From positions 1 to 42,416 of the forward strand of contig JAUXFK010000002.1 in the NCBI GenBank assembly GCA_030623035.1: a stretch of DNA of 42,416 nt, read 5' to 3'. Source of the stretch: Deltaproteobacteria bacterium (GTDB taxonomy: Bacteria; Desulfobacterota; UBA8473). Shown here in pieces: positions 8,994 through 17,930 of this stretch. The notes under the pieces were generated by a model. That model saw nothing but the letters and a program-made list of their open reading frames with translations, was not told the DNA's origin and did not search any database. The first letter of the stretch is position 1. The number at the start of each line of letters is the position of its first letter. Both the position numbers and the translations under genes were made by a program.

Positions 8994-9296
8994 ATGGTAC
9001 CGATATCATATTATCTTATACTTTCGGCGGTTTTATTCACCATTGGAGTTATAGGGGTCTTGGTCAGGAGGAACGCTATCATCATATTCATGTGTATAGA
9101 ACTCATGTTGAATGCCGTAAACCTGTCCTTTGTGGCCATATCAAAACACCTCGATTCGTTGGATGGACAGATATTTGTTATTTTTGTTATGACAGTGGCT
9201 GCCGCTGAAGTGGCAGTTGGACTGGCGATCATCATAAACCTGTTCAGGAATAAAGAGACCATTAACATTGATGAAGTTAATATTATGAAATGGTAG
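8994..9296 (+). CDS. nuoK: NADH-quinone oxidoreductase subunit K
   Basis: NuoK (100 aa, the normal length) is an MrpC-like three-helix subunit of the proton path. The conserved membrane glutamates are present in CIELMLNAVNLSFVA and in the AAAEVAVGLAIIINLFR segment. Its RBS (AAGGAG) lies inside the end of nuoJ, so the two are probably translationally coupled. About 105 AT-rich bases without a gene separate it from nuoL. Confidence 0.97.
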   Translation: MVPISYYLILSAVLFTIGVIGVLVRRNAIIIFMCIELMLNAVNLSFVAISKHLDSLDGQIFVIFVMTVAAAEVAVGLAIIINLFRNKETINIDEVNIMKW

Positions 9297-9405
9297 TGAA
9301 AAAGTTTTTTGGTTTTACACTTTAGAAAATCATTTTTTTGCTATTTCAAGCTGGATTCTAAGTGAGAATAAGAGAATAAATTTCCGATAAAATTGGAGGA
9401 TGGAC

Positions 9406-11373
9406 ATGTTGGATTACGTGTGGTTGGTTCCCATATTTCCTGTAATTGGGGTTCTCATCAACGGACTTTTAGGACATAAGTTGAGCAAAAGGCTTGTTGG
9501 GTTTGTTGCCTGTTCGGTTATATTTTTTTCATTCGCTCTGTCGGTCCTTCTCTTTTTATCGCTTTTAAAGCTTCCTCCAGAAGCCAGGTCCTTTGAGAAG
9601 ATCGTTTATACATGGATAGCTACCGGAGACTTTAAAACAAATATAGGTTTCCTGGTAGACCCGCTTTCAATCGTTATGATGCTTGTGGTTTCAGGGGTAT
9701 CTTTTCTGATTCATGTATACTCTGTTGGATATATGCATGACGATGAAGGATTCAGACGCTATTTCACCTACCTCAACCTGTTCGTCTTTTCCATGCTCGT
9801 ACTTGTTTGTAGTAATAACTTTCTATTGATGTTTGTCGGCTGGGAAGGAGTGGGGCTGTGTTCCTATCTTTTAATCGGATTCTGGTATCAGAGAAAAGAG
9901 CCGGCCGATGCAGGGAAGAAGGCATTTGTAGTGAACCGGATAGGGGATTATGGCTTTCTTTTGGGGATGATGCTGATCTTTGTAACATTTGGGACATTGA
10001 ATTTCTATGATGTATTTCAAAGTGCACACCATAACTTTCATGTCGGCAATCTCACAATAACTGCAATAACCCTTCTGCTCTTTGTGGGTGCTACAGGAAA
10101 GTCAGCCCAGATACCCCTTTACACCTGGTTGCCGGATGCAATGGAAGGTCCTACCCCTGTCAGCGCCTTGATCCATGCCGCTACAATGGTTACCGCAGGA
10201 GTTTATATGGTAGTCAGGTGTAATGTTCTCTTTACACTTGCTCCTATTTCCCTTACGGTTGTGGCTATTGTTGGGGTTGTTACCGCTGTATTTACCGCTT
10301 CTATCGCATTAACGGCAAATGATATAAAGAGGGTTTTGGCATATTCTACCATCAGCCAGTTGGGATATATGTTCCTGGCATGTGGTGTAGGGGCATACGC
10401 CGCAGGTATCTTCCATCTGATGACCCATGCATTCTTCAAAGCCCTGCTTTTTTTAGGAGCTGGAAGTGTAATGCATGCCATGTCAGGGGAACTCGATATG
10501 AGGAAGATGGGTGCACTGAAATCGCACATGCCGAGGACTTACTGGACATTTCTTATAGCAACGCTGGCTATAGCAGGGATATTCCCATTCGCCGGATTTT
10601 TCAGTAAAGATGAAATACTATGGAATGCTTTTCAGCAGAATACCATCTTATGGGCATTGGGTGCTGGAGCTGCATTGATGACTGCCTTTTATATGTTTCG
10701 GGTAGTCTTTATGACCTTCCATGGAGAATCGAGGGTGGATGAAGAGGTGAAAGAGCACCTCCATGAATCTCCTCCTGTTATGACCAATCCCCTGATTATC
10801 CTTGCTATCCTGTCTGCAGTCGGTGGTTTTGTCGGGATTCCCATAATCAAAGGGGCGAATTTTTTCCATGATTTCCTGGCACCGGTTACAGGGGGACATG
10901 CGGTGGAGTCCGCAAAGATCACGTTGACGAATCTGGCTTATGCCTCTGGTGGGCATGCTTCTGCCGCTGAAGCAGGACACCATTCCATAGGGCTTGAGGT
11001 TTTGATGATGATCGTTTCTCTGGCAATTGCAGGAATTGGTATCGGCCTGGCCTATTATATGTACATCAAGAATCCATCTGCTCCCAAGAAACTGGCGCAA
11101 AGGTTTACGCTTCTTTATCAGCTCATTTTCAACAGATATTTTGTGGATGAAATCTATGATTTTCTATTTGTTAACCCCATCAAGAGGGGTTCCACACTCT
11201 TATGGCAAATATTTGATGCGAAGTTTATTGATGGTATGATTAACGGTGCAGGCCAAATCGTTAAGTGGAGTAGCGTTGGTTTAAAGAGGGTTCAGACCGG
11301 TTATGTCCAGAACTATGCCCTTTCCATACTTATCGGTGTTGGGGCGATTATCGTTTATTTTCTTTACATGTAA
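9406..11373 (+). CDS. nuoL: NADH-quinone oxidoreductase subunit L
   Basis: NuoL (655 aa) is the distal antiporter-like proton-pumping subunit with a long C-terminal lateral helix. Signature stretches include FVGWEGVGLCSYLLIGFW, TWLPDAMEGPTPVSALIHAA and KRVLAYSTISQLGYM. I place the start at ATG 9406, because GGAGG (9395-9399) abuts the upstream in-frame ATG at 9400 and is correctly spaced (6 nt) only for 9406. It is followed by nuoM after 30 bp. Confidence 0.96.
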   Translation: MLDYVWLVPIFPVIGVLINGLLGHKLSKRLVGFVACSVIFFSFALSVLLFLSLLKLPPEARSFEKIVYTWIATGDFKTNIGFLVDPLSIVMMLVVSGVSFLIHVYSVGYMHDDEGFRRYFTYLNLFVFSMLVLVCSNNFLLMFVGWEGVGLCSYLLIGFWYQRKEPADAGKKAFVVNRIGDYGFLLGMMLIFVTFGTLNFYDVFQSAHHNFHVGNLTITAITLLLFVGATGKSAQIPLYTWLPDAMEGPTPVSALIHAATMVTAGVYMVVRCNVLFTLAPISLTVVAIVGVVTAVFTASIALTANDIKRVLAYSTISQLGYMFLACGVGAYAAGIFHLMTHAFFKALLFLGAGSVMHAMSGELDMRKMGALKSHMPRTYWTFLIATLAIAGIFPFAGFFSKDEILWNAFQQNTILWALGAGAALMTAFYMFRVVFMTFHGESRVDEEVKEHLHESPPVMTNPLIILAILSAVGGFVGIPIIKGANFFHDFLAPVTGGHAVESAKITLTNLAYASGGHASAAEAGHHSIGLEVLMMIVSLAIAGIGIGLAYYMYIKNPSAPKKLAQRFTLLYQLIFNRYFVDEIYDFLFVNPIKRGSTLLWQIFDAKFIDGMINGAGQIVKWSSVGLKRVQTGYVQNYALSILIGVGAIIVYFLYM

Positions 11374-11403
11374 CTTTATTACGTAGTAGGAGGAGTTCAT
11401 TTA

Positions 11404-12972
11404 ATGAATCAGTTAAACTTCCCTTTATTGACCCTGATTGCATTTCTTCCTGTTCTCGGTGCGATCTTTATCATGCTTATGAATAAAGAGGAGAAGACAA
11501 CAATCAGGTGGGCGGCGTTAATCACTACCTTTGTCAACTTTTTGTTTTCATTGCCCCTCTTCTTCTGTTTCAGGGATGATACTGCTGAAATGCAGTTTGT
11601 GGAAAAAGCAGTCTGGATAAAAGATTATGGAATGAGCTACTCTGTTGGCATAGATGGTATAAGTCTCCTGCTCATCCTGCTTACTACATTTTTTGCACCT
11701 ATATGCGTGGTCGCATGCTGGAAAGATATAACAGACAAAGTTAAAGAATTTATGATATGTCTCCTTCTCCTTGAAACAGGCATGGTCGGTGTTTTTATCT
11801 CCCTTGACCTGTTCTTGTTCTATGTATTCTGGGAAGTCGTGCTCATCCCCATGTACCTATTGATAGGGGTATGGGGGAACCCCGACAGAAGAATATACGC
11901 AGCTATAAAGTTTTTCCTGTTTACCATGTTTGGAAGCTTGCTAATGCTGGTAGCTATCCTGTTCCTCTATTTTTACAACCACAGCGTCACAGGGGAGTAT
12001 ACATTTAGCCTCTTGAAACTATACGAGCTTGGGATACCGCATTATTATCAGACCTGGCTATTTTTGGCCTTCTTTTTTGCTTTTGCGATTAAGGTTCCGA
12101 TGTTTCCCTTCCATACATGGCTGCCCGATGCCCATACAGAGGCTCCTACAGTGGGAAGTGTCCTTTTGGCCGCAGTGTTATTAAAGATGGGAACATATGG
12201 ATTTTTGAGGTTCAGCATGCCCCTATTCCCTGAGGCATCCCATAATTTTGTCCCTTTGATCAGTATCCTTGCCATCATCGGGATAATTTACGGTGCTCTG
12301 GTTTCCATGGTACAAAAAGACCTGAAGAGGTTAGTGGCTTTCTCCAGTGTGAGTCATTTAGGGTTTGTTATGCTGGGGTTATTTGCCCTCAATATGCAGG
12401 GTTTACAAGGCGGTTTAATCCAGATGATAAACCACGGTCTAAGTACAGGGGCGCTGTTTCTGCTTGTTGGTATGATATATGAGAGACGGCATACGAGGAT
12501 GATCGCGGATTTTGGAGGGTTGTCCAAGGTTATGCCTGTTTTTGCCACTATCTTTATGATCGTTACTCTTTCTTCGATAGGGCTTCCAGGATTAAACGGT
12601 TTCGTAGGTGAATTCTTAATCCTCTTAGGCACCTTCAAGTCCAATGTCGTATATGCTGTATTTGCTGCAACAGGCGTTATCTTTGCGGCGGTGTATATGC
12701 TTTGGATGTTTCAACGGGTCATGTTTGGAGAAGTGACCCATGAAGAAAACAAAAACCTTAAGGATCTTTCATTGAGAGAGGTCGGAGTCCTTATACCGGT
12801 TTTGATCCTTATATTCTGGATTGGACTCTATCCCAAGACATTTTTGAGTAAGACCGAGACGTCTATAAAGCATTTCCTAACAGAGTTTAATAACAAGTAC
12901 GAGATGAGCATTCAAAGAGAAGGTAAGATCCTTGCTGAAAACGAGGGTATAGAGGTATCTGCAAAGAGATAA
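11404..12972 (+). CDS. nuoM: NADH-quinone oxidoreductase subunit M
   Basis: NuoM (522 aa) is an antiporter-like proton-pumping subunit of the complex I membrane arm. It is recognised by FYVFWEVVLIPMYLLIGVWG, FHTWLPDAHTEAPTVGSVLLA, and KRLVAFSSVSHLGFVMLG. The key membrane Glu (FWEVVLIP) and Lys residues are present. RBS AGGAGG precedes ATG 11404. The hydrophilic C-terminal ~35 residues are unremarkable. nuoN follows after 27 bp. Confidence 0.97.
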   Translation: MNQLNFPLLTLIAFLPVLGAIFIMLMNKEEKTTIRWAALITTFVNFLFSLPLFFCFRDDTAEMQFVEKAVWIKDYGMSYSVGIDGISLLLILLTTFFAPICVVACWKDITDKVKEFMICLLLLETGMVGVFISLDLFLFYVFWEVVLIPMYLLIGVWGNPDRRIYAAIKFFLFTMFGSLLMLVAILFLYFYNHSVTGEYTFSLLKLYELGIPHYYQTWLFLAFFFAFAIKVPMFPFHTWLPDAHTEAPTVGSVLLAAVLLKMGTYGFLRFSMPLFPEASHNFVPLISILAIIGIIYGALVSMVQKDLKRLVAFSSVSHLGFVMLGLFALNMQGLQGGLIQMINHGLSTGALFLLVGMIYERRHTRMIADFGGLSKVMPVFATIFMIVTLSSIGLPGLNGFVGEFLILLGTFKSNVVYAVFAATGVIFAAVYMLWMFQRVMFGEVTHEENKNLKDLSLREVGVLIPVLILIFWIGLYPKTFLSKTETSIKHFLTEFNNKYEMSIQREGKILAENEGIEVSAKR

Positions 12973-12999
12973 TGAGCATACTATTTGAGGGAGATTGAT

Positions 13000-14454
13000 A
13001 TGGATTTAGCGATTCCTAGCATAGATATCGCCAGTCTGGGGCCAGAGCTTATATTGAGTATAGCAGCTATACTTGTTTTAATGGTTAGTGTATTTCTACC
13101 AAAAGAAAGGAAAGACCCTGCTTGCTACTTGAGTTTATTGGGTATTTTATTTGCTTTAGCAAGCTCGGTAACCCTATGGGGAAAGCCAAAATACGCATTC
13201 AATAATATGATATATGTAGATAATTTCGGTCTTTTTTTCAATATGGTTGTTCTTATTACGGCAGGAATAGCCATACTTATGTCAATAAACTACCTGAAAG
13301 AGGAGGGTATGAGTCATGGAGAGTTTTTTGCCTTGATCCTCTTTGCGACGGTGGGTATGATGTTTATGGCAATAGGGTCGAACCTGATAACTATTTTCCT
13401 CGGTTTGGAAACGATGTCCATATCGATATACGTGCTTGCAGGTTTCCTGCGGGAAAGGGATAGATCCAACGAATCTGCATTGAAGTATCTCCTCCTCGGT
13501 GCATTCTCTTCTGCATTTTTGCTCTATGGGATTGCGTTTATTTACGGGGCTACAGGGACCACGGACCTCAAGGGGATATCAGTATTTCTATCTGAGGCTA
13601 CTTACCTGAATGATCCGATGCTTTTAGCCGGTACAGGACTGTTGCTGGTTGGCTTCGGTTTCAAAATTGCCGCTGTCCCATTTCATATGTGGACTCCAGA
13701 TGTGTATGAGGGTGCTCCAACTTCTGTAACAGCCTTTATGTCTGTAGGGGTTAAAGCAGCAGCATTTGCTGCATTTGTAAGGGTTTTCTCATATTCTCTT
13801 TGGAATCTTCAACCCGATTGGGTGCTTCTTATGTGGATTTTAGCAGTGCTCACTATGACATTGGGAAACATAGCAGCCATTGCCCAGACCAACATAAAGA
13901 GAATGCTCGCGTATTCCAGTATTGCTCATGCAGGATATATTATGGTCGGGATGGTGGCATCAAGTGAGCTGGGAATATCCAGTATACTGTTTTATATGCT
14001 CGCTTATGCCTTTATGAATCTGGGGGCATTCGGCGTTATTATTGTCTTTGAGCGAAAAGGCGAGAAGAATCTGGATATCGAGGATTATTCAGGCATGGGT
14101 TTTAAATATCCAGCTCTTGCACTATTGATGTCCATCTTTCTTTTTTCTCTGGCCGGCATTCCCCCCACAGCAGGATTTGTTGGGAAGTTCTATATTTTCG
14201 GCGCTGCAGTAAAAGAAGGGTACATCTGGCTTGCTATAATTGGTGTGATGAACAGCCTGGTCTCCGTTTATTATTACTTAAGGGTCACTGTGGTGATGTA
14301 TATGAATGAGCCGGTTAAAGAGTTTACGGGTATTACCTGGTCGCCTTCTATGGTTATTGCCTTAATAATTGCAGTAATTGGAACCTTACTGATAGGGATA
14401 TTACCATCTCCATATCTTGATCTGGCCAAGCAATCCATTCTACTAATGATGTAG
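13000..14454 (+). CDS. nuoN: NADH-quinone oxidoreductase subunit N
   Basis: NuoN (484 aa) is the third antiporter-like subunit and closes the operon. Typical stretches are FLGLETMSISIYVLAGF, PFHMWTPDVYEGAPTSVTAF, and KRMLAYSSIAHAGYIMVG. The start ATG 13000 is preferred over the TTG at 12985, since the GAGGGAG RBS (12987-12993) is well placed for it and overlaps the TTG. No clear rho-independent terminator follows; a 6-bp hairpin without a T-run occurs at 14547-14563. Confidence 0.95.
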   Translation: MDLAIPSIDIASLGPELILSIAAILVLMVSVFLPKERKDPACYLSLLGILFALASSVTLWGKPKYAFNNMIYVDNFGLFFNMVVLITAGIAILMSINYLKEEGMSHGEFFALILFATVGMMFMAIGSNLITIFLGLETMSISIYVLAGFLRERDRSNESALKYLLLGAFSSAFLLYGIAFIYGATGTTDLKGISVFLSEATYLNDPMLLAGTGLLLVGFGFKIAAVPFHMWTPDVYEGAPTSVTAFMSVGVKAAAFAAFVRVFSYSLWNLQPDWVLLMWILAVLTMTLGNIAAIAQTNIKRMLAYSSIAHAGYIMVGMVASSELGISSILFYMLAYAFMNLGAFGVIIVFERKGEKNLDIEDYSGMGFKYPALALLMSIFLFSLAGIPPTAGFVGKFYIFGAAVKEGYIWLAIIGVMNSLVSVYYYLRVTVVMYMNEPVKEFTGITWSPSMVIALIIAVIGTLLIGILPSPYLDLAKQSILLMM

Positions 14455-14929
14455 CTTTTAAAATTTGCTCTTCAGACATTTTTAAGTATGAGGTGTGTAT
14501 CTTTAAGCTCTCCAAGTCTCTTTTTTTACCCGAAAATACCTCTTTGACAGGCGAGAGGCCTGTTCTGACTGCAATTTTCATCATTCTTTGTGAGCCAATG
14601 GCTCATGAATGTTTCATTATGTGAATGCTTTTGCTTTTATGCTTCTAATTCGTTTGTTTTTTTAAAAGTGGCAAACCTATATGCTTGTGAGCTTAAAAGC
14701 CGCGTAACCTTTTATATTCAATATTTGTATTATTTTAGCCTTATGAAACAGAAAGCACTGGCCAAGCTTCAACGGCAATCAAATTTTAACCCGTGCAGAA
14801 CTCGCATCTTTTCCCCTGTTCTTTCTTAACTCACTTAGATGTTCAAACAGTTGCACGCGTTAAAGTTTGACCACCGCCTTAGCAACTAAAATTTAAAAAA
14901 GATAAAATGTTACCAATATTTAAAGCCAA
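14455..14929. other. Gene-free stretch after the nuo operon
   Basis: This AT-rich 475 bp has no convincing gene. A 79-codon frame on the plus strand (14590-14829) is Phe/Cys-rich, has no RBS and matches nothing I know. Two small hairpins are present (ACAGGC/GCCTGT at 14547-14563 and TGAGCC/GGCTCA at 14591-14605), neither with a T-run. A degenerate inverted repeat lies at 14779-14870 and is listed separately. Confidence 0.6.
14779..14870. repeat. Decayed inverted-repeat element
   Basis: TCAAATTTTAACCCGTGCA at 14779-14797 is matched in inverted orientation by TGCACGCGTTAAAGTTTGA at 14852-14870, 17 of 19 positions. The 54 bp between them are non-coding. It looks like the remains of a small MITE or the two ends of a deleted insertion sequence; no other copy is seen in the window. 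Confidence 0.45.
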
Positions 14930-15565
14930 ATGATTAGATACTTTCGTTTATTTATAATTTTCATAATTGCGATTCCTTTGTTATTGCATACAGGTATCTT
15001 AGCCTCAACAGAGACCGACAGGAAAGTAACGATCGAAGATTTTGATTTTACGGCTATATTTCCAGAGCTCGAGAAAGGTAAGGTTGTTATTACAAAGCAG
15101 ATCAAATCAAAGGAGAAAAAAGCGAATGCAAATGCCCATATACTGATTGAAGCCAAACAGCAAGAGATTTTAGATGTTCTTATTGACTTTTCAACCTGGC
15201 ATAGATTCGTTCCATATGTAAAAAAGGCAAGTCCTGTTAAAAAAAAAGGCAATTCAGTATGGGTGACGTTTAAAAACAAAATCTTTTTCTTTGGTTTTGC
15301 TTATACTTTAAAGTGTGATATTGATCCTGAAAATTATATTATTTCATGGTCGTTAGATAAATCATATCCTCATAGAATTAATGATACAACCGGCTATTGT
15401 CGAATTATTAAAGTGAATGACAGGCAGTCAATTACAACGTATAGTACATATGTCTCTGTTGGAAAGCTTATACCAAAATATTTAGAAAACCATATTGCAA
15501 ATAAAAGCTTGCCTAAGTTAATGAAAAGTCTGAGAAAAGAGGTAATGTCGCGAAAGAAACATTGA
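14930..15565 (+). CDS. Exported SRPBCC/START-like (polyketide cyclase/COQ10-type) protein
   Basis: This 211-residue protein starts with a hydrophobic signal-like segment (residues 5-25, ending near LAS). The remainder looks like an SRPBCC lipid-binding fold: an N-terminal beta-rich part (ANAHILIEAKQQEILDVLIDFSTWHRFVPYVKKA), a central beta sheet (SVWVTFKNKIFFFGFAYTL), and a C-terminal helix (NKSLPKLMKSLRKEV). Such proteins bind hydrophobic ligands or act on membrane lipids; the substrate cannot be told. The start ATG 14930 has no clear RBS. It stands 55 bp upstream of a truncated PHP gene and may have been cotranscribed with it. Fold assignment is by pattern, function unknown. Confidence 0.7.
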   Translation: MIRYFRLFIIFIIAIPLLLHTGILASTETDRKVTIEDFDFTAIFPELEKGKVVITKQIKSKEKKANANAHILIEAKQQEILDVLIDFSTWHRFVPYVKKASPVKKKGNSVWVTFKNKIFFFGFAYTLKCDIDPENYIISWSLDKSYPHRINDTTGYCRIIKVNDRQSITTYSTYVSVGKLIPKYLENHIANKSLPKLMKSLRKEVMSRKKH

Positions 15566-15620
15566 TGGTATTAGAAAACAAATCGAACTTTCCCCCATTT
15601 TAATGGACACACGTTGAAAT

Positions 15621-15989
15621 ATGGAAAGAATCCCTTCCATCCTTTCCTATCCCATGAGAATAAACCTATATTTTGTATTATATCTATTTTTTTCTATCGT
15701 ATTTCCAGTAAATGCTTATTCAGAAGACAATATTCAAATCGCTGGATTAATAGATATCCGTTCAACTTTCAGTGATGGCAGTTATTCTATTGAAGAGCTG
15801 GTTAAGATGTCAAAAGATAGGGGATTTGACGTTGTCGTATTTACTGACAATGACCGTATGGAAATGGAATATGGGTTGTTCCCACTTCGACATATTATAA
15901 GAAAGAGGGTCGAAAAACCTTCTGTATTGAAGGGGGCAGGCAAGCTGATATCCAATCCAATTTTTATTAGGTTCGTTAACGAGAGTTGA
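15621..15989 (+). pseudogene. Truncated exported PHP-domain protein
   Basis: The first ~100 residues match the start of secreted PHP-domain proteins: a signal segment (NLYFVLYLFFSIVFPVNAYS) and then GLIDIRSTFSDGSYSIEELVKMSKDRG..VVVFTDNDR...EYGLFPLRHIIRKRVEKPSVL. The similarity breaks at about residue 103, and the frame stops at 15989, just before a MITE begins at 15998. The rest of the domain is absent beyond the element. Two of the usual metal-site His motifs are replaced even in the retained part (DIRS for HxH; TDND for TDHD). It is most simply a 3'-truncated remnant. Confidence 0.7.
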
Positions 15990-15997
15990 GTTTTTAC

Positions 15998-16217
15998 GGG
16001 CTGTTGCCAAGAGAAAAATCCCTTTTCGCTTCGTCCAAAACGTTTTTTGATAAGTCTAAGGCTCGCTCCAGGCGATTTCAAAACTCGCCCAACTGGGCTC
16101 AAACAGTTGAAATCGCTTATCTTCCGCTGAAATTATCCTGAGATACGAAGGGCCAAGACTTATAACAAAAAACCTTTTGATGACCGCTCAAAGGAATTTT
16201 TATCTTGGCAACAGCCC
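15998..16217. mobile_element. MITE (220 bp) with GGGCTGTTGCCAAGA ends
   Basis: Terminal inverted repeats GGGCTGTTGCCAAGA (15998-16012) and its exact complement at the right end (16203-16217) extend to about 28 bp with two mismatches. Inside is a 10-bp hairpin stem GCGATTTCAA (16072-16081) with TTGAAATCGC (16107-16116). There is no transposase. No obvious target duplication is visible. It sits between the truncated PHP gene and the epimerase gene. It is unrelated in sequence to the TAGTGTCC elements. Confidence 0.75.
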
Positions 16218-16249
16218 CTTTAGTGGCCACATAAAGGAGGGAGATAGAG

Positions 16250-17170
16250 ATGAGAGTTTTGCTTACAGGTGGGGCGGGGTTTATCGGTTCCCATCTATCT
16301 GATATGTTGATACATAACGGGCATGAGGTAATTATAATAGATAATCTCACATCCGGAAAGAAGAATAACCTCAGCCCAGATTCTCTATTCTATGAAGGGG
16401 ATATAAGAGGTGCTATAGTAAAAGAGGTTATGGAAAAGGAAAAACCAGAAGTGGTAATCCACCATGCAGCCCAGATCAGCGTGAGAAACTCTGTTGATGA
16501 TCCTATTTATGATATGGATGTGAATATCGGTGGTACATTAAATTTGTTGCAGAATTCTGTTAGATTCGGCATTAAAAGGTTTGTCTTTGCCTGCACAGGG
16601 GGTGCACTCTATGGTGAACAGGATTATTTTCCCGCAGACGAAGAACACCCAATCCGGCCGATAAGCCCCTATGGTATTGCTAAATCGAGTTGTGAGAAGT
16701 ATCTGTATTTTTACTATAAAGTGTATGAGTTAAACTATGTCTCCCTAAGATACAGTAATGTTTATGGTCCAAGGCAGGACCCCTATGGAGAAGCAGGGGT
16801 AGTTGCGATATTCTCTCAAAAAATGTTGGCAGGGGAACAACCGGTTATAAATGGAAGCGGAGAGCAGACTCGTGATTACGTGTTTGTAGAGGATGTTGCC
16901 AGGGCAAATATTCTAGCCCTTGAGACAGGTATATCTGGAGAATTTAACATCGGTACCGGAATAGAAACTACAGTGAATGAACTCTTTAAGGAGGTAAGGG
17001 TTCTTTCTAAATCAAATGCTGATGAGGTTCATGGAGAGGCCAATAAGGGAGAGCAGCTACGCAGCGTTATAGACTACTCAAAAGCAAAGAGAGAACTCGG
17101 TTGGCATCCGGATGTGCCATTAAATGAGGGGCTAAAACAAACAGTTGCCTTCTTTAAGGAACAGGGTTGA
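16250..17170 (+). CDS. NAD-dependent sugar-nucleotide epimerase/dehydratase (GalE-like SDR)
   Basis: This 306-residue extended short-chain dehydrogenase probably interconverts a UDP-hexose (UDP-glucose 4-epimerase type) for surface polysaccharide. The NAD-binding GGAGFIGSH motif is at residues 7-15, the catalytic Tyr-Lys pair in YGIAKSSCEKY near residue 143, and the substrate region includes LRYSNVYGPRQDP and GSGEQTRDYVFVEDVA. RBS AAGGAGGGAG precedes ATG 16250. The length fits the family. It starts 32 bp beyond a MITE and appears to be a single-gene unit. The substrate cannot be fixed from sequence; GalE is the nearest guess. Confidence 0.88.
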   Translation: MRVLLTGGAGFIGSHLSDMLIHNGHEVIIIDNLTSGKKNNLSPDSLFYEGDIRGAIVKEVMEKEKPEVVIHHAAQISVRNSVDDPIYDMDVNIGGTLNLLQNSVRFGIKRFVFACTGGALYGEQDYFPADEEHPIRPISPYGIAKSSCEKYLYFYYKVYELNYVSLRYSNVYGPRQDPYGEAGVVAIFSQKMLAGEQPVINGSGEQTRDYVFVEDVARANILALETGISGEFNIGTGIETTVNELFKEVRVLSKSNADEVHGEANKGEQLRSVIDYSKAKRELGWHPDVPLNEGLKQTVAFFKEQG

Positions 17171-17213
17171 TACTTTTAGTATATCATTTCGGTAATCTTA
17201 CACTTACAAAGCG

Positions 17214-17381
17214 ATGAAGATTGAACGGTTTGAAGATATTGAGGCCTGTCAACCGGCTCGAAAAGCGTATCGTATTACAAAGAAGCCGACCGTGAATCTG
17301 ACAACATGGGCAGTTACCGGAGCTTCTATATCTTATAGTTCGCCATTAATTTGGCACCCTCATTTAGTGCCATTTTATTAA
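17214..17381 (+). pseudogene. Remnant of an S23/four-helix-bundle protein gene
   Basis: The first 25 codons (MKIERFEDIEACQPARKAYR..TKK) match the start of S23-type four-helix-bundle proteins, which usually begin MKIERFEDIEAWQKAR. The similarity is lost after that, and the frame stops at 17381, overlapping the 3' end of korC on the other strand. A normal member has about 120 residues, so this is a decayed fragment. Confidence 0.55.
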
Positions 17382-17880
17382 GTGTTAATATAGGCTTCTT
17401 CGACTCTTCCTGTAACCTTCTATCGAGTGCATCTTCGACGAAGTTCAGTGAAATTGCTTTTGTACATTCAAGGTATGCTCCCAGTAAAACCATATTCGCA
17501 GCCTGGTTTCCCCCTAACTCAACAGCCTTTTCAGTGGCAGGGATACGATATGTTTTTATGTCATTTCTTTTGATTTCATCCGATATTACGCTACCATCCA
17601 GTATTAAAGACCCCCCAGATTTTATCCTGTCTTCTATCAACTGCAAAGAAGAACTGGTCATAGCGAGAGCAAAATACGGGTTAAACATCACTGGGGAATT
17701 GATATAATTATTGGATAGGACGACTGTACATTCCGATTCTCCACCTCTCATTGCAGGGGCATAATTGGGAAAGAACAGGGCGTGTTTGTATTTATTTATC
17801 CCTGCCTCAAGGAGTAATCGTCCAATTAAAAGAACTCCTCTTCCGCCTGTTCCAATAATCATAAGTTCATGATAGTCCAT
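17326..17880 (-). CDS. korC: 2-oxoacid:ferredoxin oxidoreductase gamma subunit
   Basis: The gamma subunit (184 aa) of a 2-oxoglutarate/2-oxoacid:ferredoxin oxidoreductase of the four-subunit KorABCD type. Recognised by GTGGRGVLLIGRLLLEAG near the start, FPNYAPAMRGGESECTVVLS, and the ELGGNQAANMVLLGAYLE segment. I take ATG 17880 as the start because AAGGA lies 8 nt upstream; a further in-frame ATG at 17889 directly abuts that AAGGA. It is the last gene of the korDABC unit, 50 bp after korB. Confidence 0.92.
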   Translation of the reverse strand: MDYHELMIIGTGGRGVLLIGRLLLEAGINKYKHALFFPNYAPAMRGGESECTVVLSNNYINSPVMFNPYFALAMTSSSLQLIEDRIKSGGSLILDGSVISDEIKRNDIKTYRIPATEKAVELGGNQAANMVLLGAYLECTKAISLNFVEDALDRRLQEESKKPILTLNKMALNEGAKLMANYKI

Positions 17881-17930
17881 TGTTACCATCCTTATATGTT
17901 GTTAAAAAATATTGGGAAATATATTATTTT

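Noticed and set aside
14590..14829. 79-residue plus-strand gene after nuoN
   Set aside because: Phe/Cys-rich composition, no RBS, and it runs into a degenerate inverted repeat.
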